DNA of 64,000 nt from NCBI GenBank assembly GCA_019637685.1, contig JAHBVF010000001.1, positions 1 to 64,000 on the forward strand, in the 5' to 3' direction. Each line of letters starts with the position of its first letter. Within the stretch, counting starts at the first letter, position 1. A program made the translations under genes and the position numbers. The stretch comes from Caldilineaceae bacterium. Its GTDB lineage: Bacteria; Chloroflexota; Anaerolineae; Caldilineales; Caldilineaceae. Under the pieces are notes generated by a model that was not told where the DNA came from, did not search any database, and saw only the letters and a list, made by a program, of their open reading frames with translations. Below, in pieces: positions 24,165 through 33,489 of the stretch.

Positions 24165-24269
24165 TGGGATACGCTGCTTTCTGTGTGTGTCGATGATGGA
24201 AAAATAGGGTATTGGGTATTGTTTATTGGGCGTCGGCTAATCCCAGGGAAATATCCAACACGGGATCGC

Positions 24270-24737
24270 CTAGCGATGAATCGGATCAATCCAAGGGATT
24301 GTTTCGGGTTCTTCCACCCCGGCAATGTCCAAATTGACAACTACCGGTTCCTGGTCGCTGCGCACAAGCACGCAGGAAAGAGGTTCATCGGCCAGTGCAT
24401 TGATTTCCTGGTGGGGGACAAACGGCGGCACAAAGATAAAATCTCCCGGCCCGGCCTCGGCCACAAATTCCAGCCGCTCGCCCCAGCGCATACGCGCCCG
24501 CCCGCTCACCACATAAATCACACTCTCCAGCTCGCCGTGATGGTGCGCACCCGTCTTGGCGTCGGGATGGATGACGACTGTCCCCGCCCACAATTTCTGC
24601 GCGCCCGCGGTGGCCTGGGTGATGGCCGCGGCCCGGTTCATCCCCGGCGTCTGGGGCGTATTCGTGTCCAACTGGTCGCCCTGCACCACGCGTACGCCGT
24701 TGGTGCGCCAGTCGGTGGGATCGGTCGATTCGTCCAT
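24270..24737 (-). CDS. Cupin-domain protein
   Basis: The product is 155 residues, with CAGGAGG before the ATG. It is a single small-barrel cupin with metal-ligand motif 1 GAHHHGELESVIYVVSGRARMRWG and motif 2 PGDFIFVPPFVPHQEIN. Such proteins are sugar isomerases, dioxygenases or ligand sensors. Its substrate cannot be told. It is transcribed in line with the lactonase, separated by 105 bases, so a sugar-related role is plausible but unproven. Confidence 0.85.
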   Translation of the reverse strand: MDESTDPTDWRTNGVRVVQGDQLDTNTPQTPGMNRAAAITQATAGAQKLWAGTVVIHPDAKTGAHHHGELESVIYVVSGRARMRWGERLEFVAEAGPGDFIFVPPFVPHQEINALADEPLSCVLVRSDQEPVVVNLDIAGVEEPETIPWIDPIHR

Positions 24738-24975
24738 TGGTTGCCTCCTGTCGGAATGGGATACGCACGCATATCATACCCTCAGCGGGCAAAGATGTCC
24801 ACCAGACGATCAGCATTTATCCCCTCCTCCAGTCATCTTGTCACCCTTCCCCCATCTTCCCCTCATTTTCCTGACCCCACGGGACGCCTGCCCCATGACA
24901 ACGGGACGCCGGGTGCAGTAGAGTAGATGCACCGAGCATTCCCAAACAATCTACCATCCAACCCCGGAGGACTCG

Positions 24976-25416
24976 ATGAAACTGAGTACAGCCCGCTTGC
25001 CTATTTCCATCGCCGCCATTTTGATTCTGACATTCCTGCTGGCCGCCTGTACAGCCCCTGGACCACCGATGAAAGAGACTGGGGCGCGGGTCTTTTTCAC
25101 GAATCTGACCGACGGTGCTACGGTCAGCAGTCCGTTGAAGGTGACGATGAGTTCGGAAAATTTCGCGATCCAGCCTGCGGGCGATATTGTGGACGGCACA
25201 GGTCATCTGCACATTCTGGTCGATGCCGACTGCACGCCGGTGGGCGAAGTCGTCATCAAAGATGAGACCCATCTGCACTACGGCAACGGCCAATTGGAGG
25301 CCGAACTCACCCTGGCTCCCGGCCAGCACACCCTTTGTCTGCAAGCCGCCAACGGCGCGCACATTGCCCTGCCCGGCGCGGGGATGGCGCAAAAGGTGAC
25401 GATTACTGTTGAATAG
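24976..25416 (+). CDS. DUF4399 lipoprotein
   Basis: The product is 146 residues with a lipoprotein signal peptide (hydrophobic stretch, lipobox LLAAC, Cys at about residue 27), so it is anchored outside the membrane. The mature part matches DUF4399: VFFTNLTDGATVSSPLKV, a GHLHILVD block, THLHYGNGQLEAELTLAPG and HTLCLQ. Function is unknown; the conserved His residues hint at metal binding. CGGAGG precedes the ATG. The next gene starts 22 bases after its stop, so they probably form an operon. Confidence 0.85.
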   Translation: MKLSTARLPISIAAILILTFLLAACTAPGPPMKETGARVFFTNLTDGATVSSPLKVTMSSENFAIQPAGDIVDGTGHLHILVDADCTPVGEVVIKDETHLHYGNGQLEAELTLAPGQHTLCLQAANGAHIALPGAGMAQKVTITVE

Positions 25417-25438
25417 GCATCTTCCCGGAGGAACACCT

Positions 25439-26701
25439 GTGACTACAACCCCCTTGCTCCTACGCGTCAATCTCAATGCCTTCTTCGCCGCCCTTTTCAG
25501 TGGGGCTGTGGCCGGAGCGCTGATCGGTGGTGTGATCGCCAGGCTCTCCATGCGCGTAGTAGCCCTGCTGCTTGGGACATCCGGCGACTTCTCTGTGGGC
25601 GGAACATTGGGGATTCTGCTCATCGGTGGCATCTTTGGCGTCATTTTTGGGGCGCTCTATCCCTTTCTGCGCCTTGCCTTCCCCTTGACCCATCTCTGGC
25701 AGGGAGCCGCCTATGGCGCACTTTGGAGTCTGGCCGTCGCCTTCTTCTTCCTCAACCCGGAAGGCGAACTCACCCTCATCAGCCCGTGGGTCGGGGCCGC
25801 ACTCTTTGTGCCCATCCCCATCCTGCAAGGAATGGGAATGGCCTGGCTCTATGCCCGTGCCGAACGGCGCATAGCCAGCGCGCCCGATCGATCTCTGCCG
25901 CTTGGCTGGTTTGCCGGGCTGCTGGTGGCGCTCTCGCTGGCTGCGGTGGGAATGGGCAGTCTGGCCGGGGCAGGGGTGCGTCTGCCACCAGCGATTTTTG
26001 ATCTGACCAATCGGATTGGCGTAGACTTTGCTCGCACCGGTGATGTCCAGCGTTTTTTCGGCATCCTTTTTATTCTGACCTGGCTGGGACTGTGCCTGCT
26101 GCTTTTTGGTCTGGGTAGCCATTCCCGGCGGGGCCGGCTGACCGCACTGGGGCTGTTGCTGATGGCAGCGGGTCTCTTTCACGTACAATCGCCCTTTGCC
26201 GGAACTGTGGCGGGTATTCCTGTGGGGCGCTGGACCAGTGCGGCGCTGACGGGCGCGGGTGCAGCATCGCTGTTGGCATTGCTGCTCAGTTTGCCCCGGC
26301 GTTCCTTGCATCGGATAGAAATCGGGCTGACAAGCGGCGTGTTTGTCGCCGTCCTGCTTTGGACAGGAAGCAGCCAATACCGATTGCCGAGGGAGATGCC
26401 CGTCTCCGAATCGGTGCTGTGGGGCGCGGCGCTGGCAGTAGTGGGCGGCGCGGCAATTCTGGCCCTCATTCGCAGTTGGGACGACAGGCCAGCCCGATTG
26501 CCCGCCCTGTGCTGGGGACTGGCAGTCGCCGCGTTCCTGGGAACCTGGGCCGCCACACTCCTCAATCCGGCGTGGAACATTCGGGGCATTATCCATCCTT
26601 TTGCCCCACTCGGCGTGACAGTCTATCTGCTGCCCTGGCTGCTGCCAGTGGCGGGAACGATTGTGGCTGTCCGCAGCGGGTGGTGGGCGAAGGGAGGATG
26701 A
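25439..26701 (+). CDS. Polytopic membrane protein of unknown function
   Basis: The product is 420 residues from GTG 25439, seven bases after GGAGG. A TTG at 25409 is in frame but overlaps the previous gene. It has about 11-12 hydrophobic helices spread over the whole length, with short Arg-rich loops on what is probably the cytoplasmic side. I recognise no transporter signature. It follows a DUF4399 lipoprotein gene and may work with it. Confidence 0.7.
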   Translation: MTTTPLLLRVNLNAFFAALFSGAVAGALIGGVIARLSMRVVALLLGTSGDFSVGGTLGILLIGGIFGVIFGALYPFLRLAFPLTHLWQGAAYGALWSLAVAFFFLNPEGELTLISPWVGAALFVPIPILQGMGMAWLYARAERRIASAPDRSLPLGWFAGLLVALSLAAVGMGSLAGAGVRLPPAIFDLTNRIGVDFARTGDVQRFFGILFILTWLGLCLLLFGLGSHSRRGRLTALGLLLMAAGLFHVQSPFAGTVAGIPVGRWTSAALTGAGAASLLALLLSLPRRSLHRIEIGLTSGVFVAVLLWTGSSQYRLPREMPVSESVLWGAALAVVGGAAILALIRSWDDRPARLPALCWGLAVAAFLGTWAATLLNPAWNIRGIIHPFAPLGVTVYLLPWLLPVAGTIVAVRSGWWAKGG

Positions 26702-26734
26702 TTCTGTCGCCTATACGCTGACTGGCAGAAGGGT

Positions 26735-26740
26735 TATAAT
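26735..26740 (+). promoter_or_regulatory. Possible -10 element of the sensor-kinase operon
   Basis: A consensus TATAAT lies 72 bases before the kinase start, but no good -35 is seen at the right distance. The hairpin at 26756-26793 would then be in the leader RNA. Confidence 0.3.
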
Positions 26741-26755
26741 CAGTGACAGTGCCTT

Positions 26756-26793
26756 GCAGGCGTTCGACTTTTCGGAAAAAGTCGAACGCCTGC
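26756..26793. repeat. 17-bp perfect hairpin in the kinase leader
   Basis: GCAGGCGTTCGACTTTT (26756-26772) and its complement (26777-26793) enclose a 4-base loop. No T-tract follows on either strand. It may be a repeated palindrome or an RNA structure affecting the downstream kinase gene. Confidence 0.55.
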
Positions 26794-26812
26794 CAACCAG
26801 AACGATAAACCA

Positions 26813-29002
26813 GTGAGCGCAATTGCAACGCCTGTACTAACGACAAAACAGATGGCGGGTCGAAGCTGGACCGAACGACTCTACCGAGCGTTCTTCGCCC
26901 TCTACACCGCCGCATCCCTCCTCTGGTTGGCCATTGGACTGATCCCCGTTCTGGCCCACTACCTGCCGCCGGTCTACGAAGGGCTGAGCGCTCTCAACCG
27001 CGCCCTGCCTTCCTTCGACTCTGATCTGGGGCAAGTCATCTTTGGCCTGCGCCGGGCCTCCCGTGCAGAAGTACCCTTGCCAGCCGTCCTTCTCCAATAC
27101 CTCTTCAGCGCCGCCAACCTGGCCCTCGGTCTGACCCTACACCGGCTGCGCCCCAGAGACCTGCTCTCCCGGCTGCTGGCGCTGGGGCTGATCGGAACCG
27201 GGGCTATCTTGAACCTGCAAGCCCACGTGCTGGTGGAGATGATGTGGATCAGCACCCCTGTTTGGCTGACTTTGTGGCACGAGAGCCTGCACTTTGTCGG
27301 CGGCAGCACCTATACCATCGCCATTCTGCTCTTTCCCAGCGGTCAACTGCCCATTTGGCCCTTTTCCCGTCCCCGCTGGCAATTGGCCCCATCCCTGCGT
27401 CAATTCCTGACCCTCTTTTTTCTTGTGACGGTGGGCGTCTTTGGCTGGTTTTTGATCTGGGCCTCCCATTGGGAAGTGGCGGCTGGCTATGTGGCTCTCT
27501 ACGGTTTCCTCGTGCCACTGGTGGGGCTGAGCACCCAATGGCTGCGCTTTCGTCAGGCCACCAGCCAGGCCGAACGACAGATATTGCGCACTTGGACTTT
27601 GGCCCTGCTTTTGGCTGTGGCAGCTGCCCTGCTCGTGGGTGCAGTGCTTGCTGTGGCCCAGAATCTGACATTGCAGACAGCAACCTTCAACCGGGCCGGT
27701 CTGGAAATGCTGATCTTTACGGTCGTGCCCATTCTCTTTGTGGGCATTCCTGTCTCAATGGCTTTCCTCGTCCTGCGCTACCAACTCTGGGTGCTGGAAT
27801 TTGCCATCAGCCGCAGCTTGATCTACGGAACCCTCACCGCGGCCATTGCCAGCCTCTATGTGCTGATAGTGGTGGGCGCGGGCGCGCTGGTGCAGGAGCG
27901 TTGGCACTGGGCCTTAACTGCCCTGGCCGTCGGTGTAGTGGCGATTGTCGTCCAGCCCTTGCGTCAAGCGCTACAGACAGCGGTCAATCGTCTGCTCTAC
28001 GGCGAACGGGACAACCCCGTTACGGCCTTGGCCCGCCTGGGCCAGCGTTTGGAAGCCGCGGCCACCGCCGAGGATGTGCTGCCTGCCATCGCCGAGACCG
28101 TCGCCCGCAGCCTGCGCCTGCCCTATGCCGCGGTGGCTGTTCAACGGGACGAGAAGCGGGAGATTATCGCAGCCTATGGCGTCCCGTCCGAAGTTGTGGA
28201 ACAATTTCCCCTGACAGATCAGGGCGAGGTTGTGGGGGAATTGTTGGCGGCACCCCGGGCCGCCGGAGAGAGCTTTGACGAGGCAGACTGTCGCCTGCTG
28301 GCCCAATTGGCCCGCCAAGCTGGCCCGGCAGTCCACGCTGTGCTGCTGATGGAGGCGCTGCAACGTTCCCGGGAGCGGCTGGTCACGGCCCAGGAGGAGG
28401 AGCGCCGCCGTCTGCGCCGGGAACTCCACGACGGCCTCGGCCCCCAACTGGCTGGCCTCAACCTGAAAGTCGATGCCGCCCGCAATACCTTTGCTGTCGA
28501 CCCAGCCCAGAGCGCACAGCTTCTGTTGGAGGTGAAAGCCGGGGTACAGGCAGCCATCGCCGACATTCGCCGCACAGTCTATGCCCTGCGTCCGCCAGCC
28601 CTGGATCAGCTGGGGCTGATCGGGGCTGTCCGCGCCCAGGCCGACGAACTTACCGCCGCCGCGGGCGTGGAAACGACAGTCGTCGGCCCGGACGTTTTCC
28701 CGCCTCTTCCCGCTGCCGCAGAGGTGGCCGCCTATCGCATTATCGGTGAAGCACTGACGAATGTGGCCCGCCACGCCCAGGCCCACAGCGTCTATGTCGG
28801 CCTCTGCCTCACCGACGCGCTCCATCTGGTGGTGGAGGACGACGGAAGCGGACTTGCTGGGGACTATCGGGCCGGCGTGGGGCTGGCGTCCATGCGCGAG
28901 CGGGCCGAGGAATTGGGCGGCGCGTTCCACATCCGCTCCGAACTGGGGCAGGGCGTGCGCATGGAAGTCTCCCTTCCCGCAGGAGTGCCAAAGACCCAAT
29001 GA
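26813..29002 (+). CDS. Sensor histidine kinase, NarL-partner (HisKA_3) type
   Basis: The product is 729 residues from GTG 26813; ATG 26852 is an alternative. The N-terminal half has about 9-10 TM helices without a large outer loop, as in other membrane-embedded ligand sensors. A GAF-like domain lies at about 395-510. The HisKA_3 dimerisation segment carries phospho-accepting His539 in RRELHDGLGPQLAGL, and the HATPase ends with VEDDGSG and GVGLASMRERAEELGG. The stop overlaps the start of the response regulator in ATGA, so the two are made together. Signal unknown. Confidence 0.93.
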   Translation: MSAIATPVLTTKQMAGRSWTERLYRAFFALYTAASLLWLAIGLIPVLAHYLPPVYEGLSALNRALPSFDSDLGQVIFGLRRASRAEVPLPAVLLQYLFSAANLALGLTLHRLRPRDLLSRLLALGLIGTGAILNLQAHVLVEMMWISTPVWLTLWHESLHFVGGSTYTIAILLFPSGQLPIWPFSRPRWQLAPSLRQFLTLFFLVTVGVFGWFLIWASHWEVAAGYVALYGFLVPLVGLSTQWLRFRQATSQAERQILRTWTLALLLAVAAALLVGAVLAVAQNLTLQTATFNRAGLEMLIFTVVPILFVGIPVSMAFLVLRYQLWVLEFAISRSLIYGTLTAAIASLYVLIVVGAGALVQERWHWALTALAVGVVAIVVQPLRQALQTAVNRLLYGERDNPVTALARLGQRLEAAATAEDVLPAIAETVARSLRLPYAAVAVQRDEKREIIAAYGVPSEVVEQFPLTDQGEVVGELLAAPRAAGESFDEADCRLLAQLARQAGPAVHAVLLMEALQRSRERLVTAQEEERRRLRRELHDGLGPQLAGLNLKVDAARNTFAVDPAQSAQLLLEVKAGVQAAIADIRRTVYALRPPALDQLGLIGAVRAQADELTAAAGVETTVVGPDVFPPLPAAAEVAAYRIIGEALTNVARHAQAHSVYVGLCLTDALHLVVEDDGSGLAGDYRAGVGLASMRERAEELGGAFHIRSELGQGVRMEVSLPAGVPKTQ

Positions 29003-29682
29003 CCCAATCACCCAATGAACCAATCCGCATCCTCATCGCCGACGACCACACCCTTTTTCGGGATGGGCTGCGTTCACTTTTTGCCAGTGTGGCGGATACA
29101 GAAGTAGCCGGGGAAGCGGCCAGCGGCGAAGAAGCCATTGCCCTGGCCGACTCCCTGCAACCGGATGTGGTGCTGATGGATATTCAGATGCCCGGTCTCA
29201 ACGGCATTGAGGCCACCCGGCGCATCATCCGCTCCAGCCCCCACATCGGCGTTGTGATGGTGACAATGTTTGAGGACGACGAATCGGTCTTTGCGGCCAT
29301 GCGCGCCGGGGCACGGGGCTATGTGCTGAAGGGCGCAGATCAGGAGGAGATGCTGCGTGCGGTCCGTTCCGCGGCCAGAGGGGAAGCGCTCTTTGGCCCG
29401 GCCATCGCGGCCCGGCTCACCCGCTTTTTCGCCGCGCCCCGACCGGCTGCAGCGTCCAATCTTTTCCCTGATCTCACCGACCGGGAGCGGGAAGTGCTGG
29501 ACCTGATCGCGCAGGGGCGCAACAACGAGGCCATCGCCGATGAACTGTTCATCAGCCGCAAGACTGTGCGCAATCACGTATCCAATATTCTCAACAAATT
29601 GCAGGTGGCCGACCGTGCCCAGGCGATTGTGACGGCCCGGCGCGCGGGGATGGGTGAGGAGAATGGGCGCAGATTACGCTGA
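28999..29682 (+). CDS. NarL/FixJ-type response regulator
   Basis: The product is 227 residues. The receiver domain has the acidic pair in LIADDHTLFRDG and phospho-acceptor Asp61 in VVLMDIQMPG. The LuxR-type HTH lies at about 155-215 (LTDREREVLDLIAQGRNN, ISRKTVRNHVSNILNKLQV). It is the partner of the HisKA_3 kinase whose gene it overlaps by four bases. It binds DNA as a dimer when phosphorylated. Targets are not visible. Confidence 0.96.
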   Translation: MTQSPNEPIRILIADDHTLFRDGLRSLFASVADTEVAGEAASGEEAIALADSLQPDVVLMDIQMPGLNGIEATRRIIRSSPHIGVVMVTMFEDDESVFAAMRAGARGYVLKGADQEEMLRAVRSAARGEALFGPAIAARLTRFFAAPRPAAASNLFPDLTDREREVLDLIAQGRNNEAIADELFISRKTVRNHVSNILNKLQVADRAQAIVTARRAGMGEENGRRLR

Positions 29683-29720
29683 AAGAATTGAGGTTTTTTT
29701 TGGACTTCAGGGGATCGGGC

Positions 29721-30176
29721 TTATCCCCTCTCGCCATTCGCCTGCCACTGTTCATGCGCACGCCGCACCACAGCCCGGGACTCGCTATACATCTCGAATT
29801 CTTCCAGGCGATCCACCGCCACCCAACGGGCATCGGCCGCGTCGTCGCCCGGGCGCAGCTCGCCGGAGAGATAGCGACCCCAATAGTCCACAACGACGTA
29901 GTGGTAGCGTACTTGTCCGTCCCCGTCCCGGATGATCGGCTCGAAGACGCCCACCAGATCGCGGATTTCCACGGCCACACCGCACTCCTCCATCACCTCC
30001 CGCGCGGCACCCGCCACCAGCCGCTCGCCCGTATCGATCAGCCCGCCGGGCAGCCCCCACTGGCCCACATTGGGTGGCTTGCCCCGCTGCACCAGCAGCA
30101 CTTCGCCCAAATCGTTGAAGACAGCCGCAGCCGTCCCCACTAGGGGGACAAGGGGATATTCGCGCTGTATGCCCAT
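29721..30176 (-). CDS. NUDIX hydrolase
   Basis: The product is 151 residues from the ATG (MGIQREYPLVP) that follows TGGAG by six bases; ATG 30188 is also possible. The Nudix box is complete: GGLIDTGERLVAGA followed by REVMEECGV, with the metal-binding Glu residues in place. It hydrolyses a nucleoside diphosphate linked to some moiety X; the family often handles ADP-ribose or oxidised nucleotides. It is separated from the Gfo/Idh/MocA gene by a repeat-rich gap and probably stands alone. Confidence 0.9.
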   Translation of the reverse strand: MGIQREYPLVPLVGTAAAVFNDLGEVLLVQRGKPPNVGQWGLPGGLIDTGERLVAGAAREVMEECGVAVEIRDLVGVFEPIIRDGDGQVRYHYVVVDYWGRYLSGELRPGDDAADARWVAVDRLEEFEMYSESRAVVRRAHEQWQANGERG

Positions 30177-30241
30177 AGAAGACTCCATAGGGAGAAGGGG
30201 TGACAAGATGACAAGATGAGGTTTTTCACCCTGTCATTTTG

Positions 30242-31321
30242 TCAAGTGTATTCCACCCGCACGCTCACGCCGTTGCGGGCGGATTCGAGGACGGCCAGCG
30301 CAGTTTGCAGATTGCGCACACCGTCGCTGGCTGTGGCCAGAAAGCCGGTGCGCATTGAGCCGCTGGTCGAACTTTGCAGGGCCAGGTGAAAGGCGCGGAC
30401 GGTCGCCGTGTAATGATCCGGCCCGTCCAGGGGAATGACTTCCACCTCATCATTGCGTATATAAAGCAATTCGCTGGGCCGTCGTCGGCTCCACCAGTGA
30501 TGCACCCGCAGGGAGCCGCGGCTGCCGTAGAGTTCCAGGCTGCTGAAGCGGTGGGGGGTGACAAAGGAATCGTGGCAGTGGACCAGTTGCCCACCCCGGC
30601 GCAGACGCAGATTGACCACCACATCGTCGTCCACATCCCGCCCCAGCGCCCGCCGGGAAGCCAGCGCGGTCACCTGCTCCACCTCGTCGGCAAAGAGCCA
30701 GCGCACCAGATCGATGTCGTGGATGGTGCGATCCAGCACCACTCCACCCCCGTCCGCACCCAATCGCCAGGTGTGCAGGTCCGCGGGCAGGGGCGCGCAG
30801 TTGATCACCTGCCCACCCAGCAGTTCTCCGATCGCGTAGTCCCGCACCAGCTCTGCCATACGGGCAATGGCCGCGTCGCCCCGATAGGCGTAGTTGGGCA
30901 CAAAGAGCAGGCCCTGGCTATCCGCCACCTGTTGCAAGCCCAGCGCCTCTCGCATAGAAAGGCCCACCGGCGTCTCGCAAAGCACGTCCTTGCCCGCTTC
31001 CAGCGCGGCCAGGGCATTGGCGTATTGATGGCGGGGATGGCTGCCCACATAGACGCAGGAGACTTCGCCCCTTTTCAATAATTCATCCCGATCCGTGTAG
31101 GCGCGGGCCAAACGGTTCTGGGCGGCAAAGTCGTTGCCCCGGTTGCGGCTGTGGCTGAATACACCCACAATGCGTGCGCCGGATACCGACGGATTGCCGG
31201 GCAGTTGCTGGGCGCGCAGCGCGGGGATGAGAAAGTGCTGTGCGGCTCGGCTGGCCCCAAACAATGCCCAACCCACGGGCTGAATCTCGCTATTTGTGGC
31301 GGAATTGGGTTCAAATTTCAC
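30242..31321 (-). CDS. Gfo/Idh/MocA family oxidoreductase
   Basis: The product is 359 residues from a GTG start. An N-terminal Rossmann fold (GWALFGASRAAQHFLIPALR) is followed by the Gfo/Idh/MocA blocks CVYVGSHPRHQYANALAALEAGKDVLCETPV (the EKP-like motif is here CETP, without the usual Lys) and the C-terminal beta-sheet domain with DRTIHDIDLVRWLF. Members oxidise or reduce sugars and inositols with NAD(P). The loss of the Lys of EKP, often catalytic, deserves note. It is divergent from the phospholipase-like gene. Confidence 0.88.
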   Translation of the reverse strand: MKFEPNSATNSEIQPVGWALFGASRAAQHFLIPALRAQQLPGNPSVSGARIVGVFSHSRNRGNDFAAQNRLARAYTDRDELLKRGEVSCVYVGSHPRHQYANALAALEAGKDVLCETPVGLSMREALGLQQVADSQGLLFVPNYAYRGDAAIARMAELVRDYAIGELLGGQVINCAPLPADLHTWRLGADGGGVVLDRTIHDIDLVRWLFADEVEQVTALASRRALGRDVDDDVVVNLRLRRGGQLVHCHDSFVTPHRFSSLELYGSRGSLRVHHWWSRRRPSELLYIRNDEVEVIPLDGPDHYTATVRAFHLALQSSTSGSMRTGFLATASDGVRNLQTALAVLESARNGVSVRVEYT

Positions 31322-31416
31322 AGCTTTTCAAAGACGCTTTCTTCGGATATACTGGGAAACTACCTTCATTTCACGGTAAACAGCCGATGGGACAATCTGC
31401 CAGAGAGGAGTTCCCT

Positions 31417-32535
31417 GTGGAAACGACAAATGCTGCTGTACAGCAATCACCCCATGAGTTGGCCCGCAAACAGGCTCTGCTGGAAAGAATGCGGCGCAGC
31501 CGGGCCAACCACCCGATTCCCCCTCGCAGCCGGGGCCTTTCTGCCGGGCCACCCCGCAGCCGGGCCGACCAGGTGGCCGACATTCTGCGCCGTTTGGACG
31601 AAATGCCCCGCAGCCGGGGGGAGGCTGCTATCTCCCCGGCCACACAGCGGGCGCTGGAACGGGCGATGTTGCCCCAATACGACTTCCCCTGGTACAGCAA
31701 CACCCACGAGGTGATGGCCGACGCGGCCCTGGCCGCAATGCCCGAATTTGTGCAGCAGATGGTGGGGCTGCACAAAGGCTTTTTTGTCCTGGGGGTGGTT
31801 GCACCGGATAAATTGTACAAGGACAGTGTAAATCACGTCTATCACACCAGCGCTGCCCACAGCGGCCAGGGCTTTGTGGGCTATAGCCACAGCAAAGTAG
31901 CCAAAAAGCTGAAACTGTTGCAGGGAATGCTGGCTCACCCGGACGATCTGCGCCTGGACAAGCAGGCGGCCCGCTTTTTGCAGGGCATCGCCATCCGCCC
32001 CTGCCAGCTAATCGCCTATGAAATGGGTATTATCAGCCACTACATTTGCGATATCACCCAGCCCTTTCACACAGATCAGATGGACGAATGGAAGGGGAGA
32101 CTCTTTGACGAAACCCTCTGCCACCGAAGCTATGAAGCCGATGTCCGGGACAAAGGATTGGAGCGGCTGGCCGCGGAGTGCCAAATGGCCCAGCCGGTTG
32201 CCATTCCCGATCCGGCTGCCTTTGCTGTGTCCGTGGCCGAAGCGAGCAGCAGCCACTACCGGACAATTGTGCAGGCCTATTACGCGGGGCCGGGCAAGCT
32301 TCTGGGCACACGAGAGGAACGACTGCAAAGCACCTGGCCCATCACACAGGAATGTTTCAACCGGGCCATCTGGGCCACCCATTCCCTGTGGATGGCCGTG
32401 GGCAACTACGAAAAAAGCCTGCGCGCCGCCTTCAGTCAGGATATCGCGCTCTACGAAGCCGGGCAGCTTTTCAGCCCCGGCAGCGCCTATCTGGCGGGAC
32501 TCATCAACGACGAAGTGGTGTTGAAGAAAGGATAA
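31417..32535 (+). CDS. Zinc-dependent phospholipase C / S1-P1 nuclease-like protein
   Basis: The product is 372 residues from GTG 31417, six bases after AGAGGAG; ATG 31387 is in frame but has no site. Zinc-ligand-like blocks occur in order: NTHEVMADAAL, VNHVYHTS and SHYICDITQPFHTDQ, the H...D..QP.H pattern of the phospholipase C/S1-P1 fold. No signal peptide is seen, which is odd for this family. The N-terminal ~70 residues hold three to four PRSR repeats (PPRSRG, PPRSRA, MPRSRG) encoded by near-identical GCAGCCGGG words. Substrate unknown. Confidence 0.75.
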   Translation: METTNAAVQQSPHELARKQALLERMRRSRANHPIPPRSRGLSAGPPRSRADQVADILRRLDEMPRSRGEAAISPATQRALERAMLPQYDFPWYSNTHEVMADAALAAMPEFVQQMVGLHKGFFVLGVVAPDKLYKDSVNHVYHTSAAHSGQGFVGYSHSKVAKKLKLLQGMLAHPDDLRLDKQAARFLQGIAIRPCQLIAYEMGIISHYICDITQPFHTDQMDEWKGRLFDETLCHRSYEADVRDKGLERLAAECQMAQPVAIPDPAAFAVSVAEASSSHYRTIVQAYYAGPGKLLGTREERLQSTWPITQECFNRAIWATHSLWMAVGNYEKSLRAAFSQDIALYEAGQLFSPGSAYLAGLINDEVVLKKG

Positions 32536-32565
32536 TCGATCGTCGCACTCTGCCACTATCGATTG

Positions 32566-33489
32566 TCAAATGTCTTCTTCTCCCACAATCTGGTGATAGA
32601 TACTGTCCAGATCGCCGTCATTGAAGAAGTGAATGACCAGCCGTCCGCTGCCGTCAGGTTTGCGCTCCAGACTAACTTTTGTGCCCAGGGAAGAGCGAAA
32701 GCGGCCTTCCAGCGCGGTCAGATGCGCCCGGTTTTCCTGGCTCTCCGCGGGGGCAGGCGGGGGCGGCGGTTCCAACAGGCGGCGTACCAGTGCTTCGGTC
32801 TGGCGCACAGTCAACTCCCGGTCGATCACCTGTGCCAGCGCCGTTTCCATGGCCGCTTGGTCAGGCAGAGCGAGCAGCGTGCGCGCGTGGCCCGCGCTGA
32901 TCTGGCCGTCGGAGACCGCGCCCTGCACGCTGGGCGGCAGTCCCAACAACCGCACAGTATTGGCGACTGCGGATCGGCTCTTGCCCACACGCTGGGCCAC
33001 CTGGGCCTGGGTTAGCCCAAAACCGGTCATCAGCGCGTCGTAGGCTGTCGCCTCTTCCAGCGGGTTCAGGTCCGCACGTTGGACATTCTCTACCAGCGCC
33101 CACTCCAGCAACTGTTGGGGCGATGCCTCGCGCACAATAACGGGCACACTCTCCAGCCCGGCCTGCTGCGCGGCCCGCCAGCGCCGTTCCCCCGCGATCA
33201 GCCAGAACCGTTGGGGTTCGTCCAGGCTTTCAGTGACAATCAGCGGCTGGATGATGCCGTGTTCGGCGATGGAGGCTGTTAGTTCGGCCAGCGCTTCCGG
33301 GTTGAAAACTGTGCGCGGCTGGTGGGGATTGGGGATGATTTCGGCCACGGGAAGCAGACGGATCCCCCCGGCCTCGGCCTGGGCGATCAGGGCTTCCCGC
33401 TCCTGTTCGCCCGCCACCGACGAGCTGGAAATGAGTGCGCCCAACCCTCGGCCCAGCCCGCGCCGCCTGCGTGGGGTATTCTCGTTCAT
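32566..33489 (-). CDS. parB: Chromosome partitioning protein ParB
   Basis: The product is 307 residues. The order is typical: basic N-terminus with RRRGLGRGLGALI (ParA contact), CTPase/ParB domain with NPHQPR and AGERRWRAA, HTH with LTQAQVAQRVGKSRSAVANTVRLL, and a C-terminal dimerisation segment. It binds parS sites near the origin and slides as a CTP clamp. Its ATGA start overlaps the stop of parA. No perfect parS consensus was found in the window. Confidence 0.96.
   Translation of the reverse strand: MNENTPRRRRGLGRGLGALISSSSVAGEQEREALIAQAEAGGIRLLPVAEIIPNPHQPRTVFNPEALAELTASIAEHGIIQPLIVTESLDEPQRFWLIAGERRWRAAQQAGLESVPVIVREASPQQLLEWALVENVQRADLNPLEEATAYDALMTGFGLTQAQVAQRVGKSRSAVANTVRLLGLPPSVQGAVSDGQISAGHARTLLALPDQAAMETALAQVIDRELTVRQTEALVRRLLEPPPPPAPAESQENRAHLTALEGRFRSSLGTKVSLERKPDGSGRLVIHFFNDGDLDSIYHQIVGEEDI

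Noticed and set aside
31387-31416. ATG 31387 as start of the phospholipase-like gene
   Set aside because: No ribosome site before it, whereas GTG 31417 follows AGAGGAG at ideal spacing.
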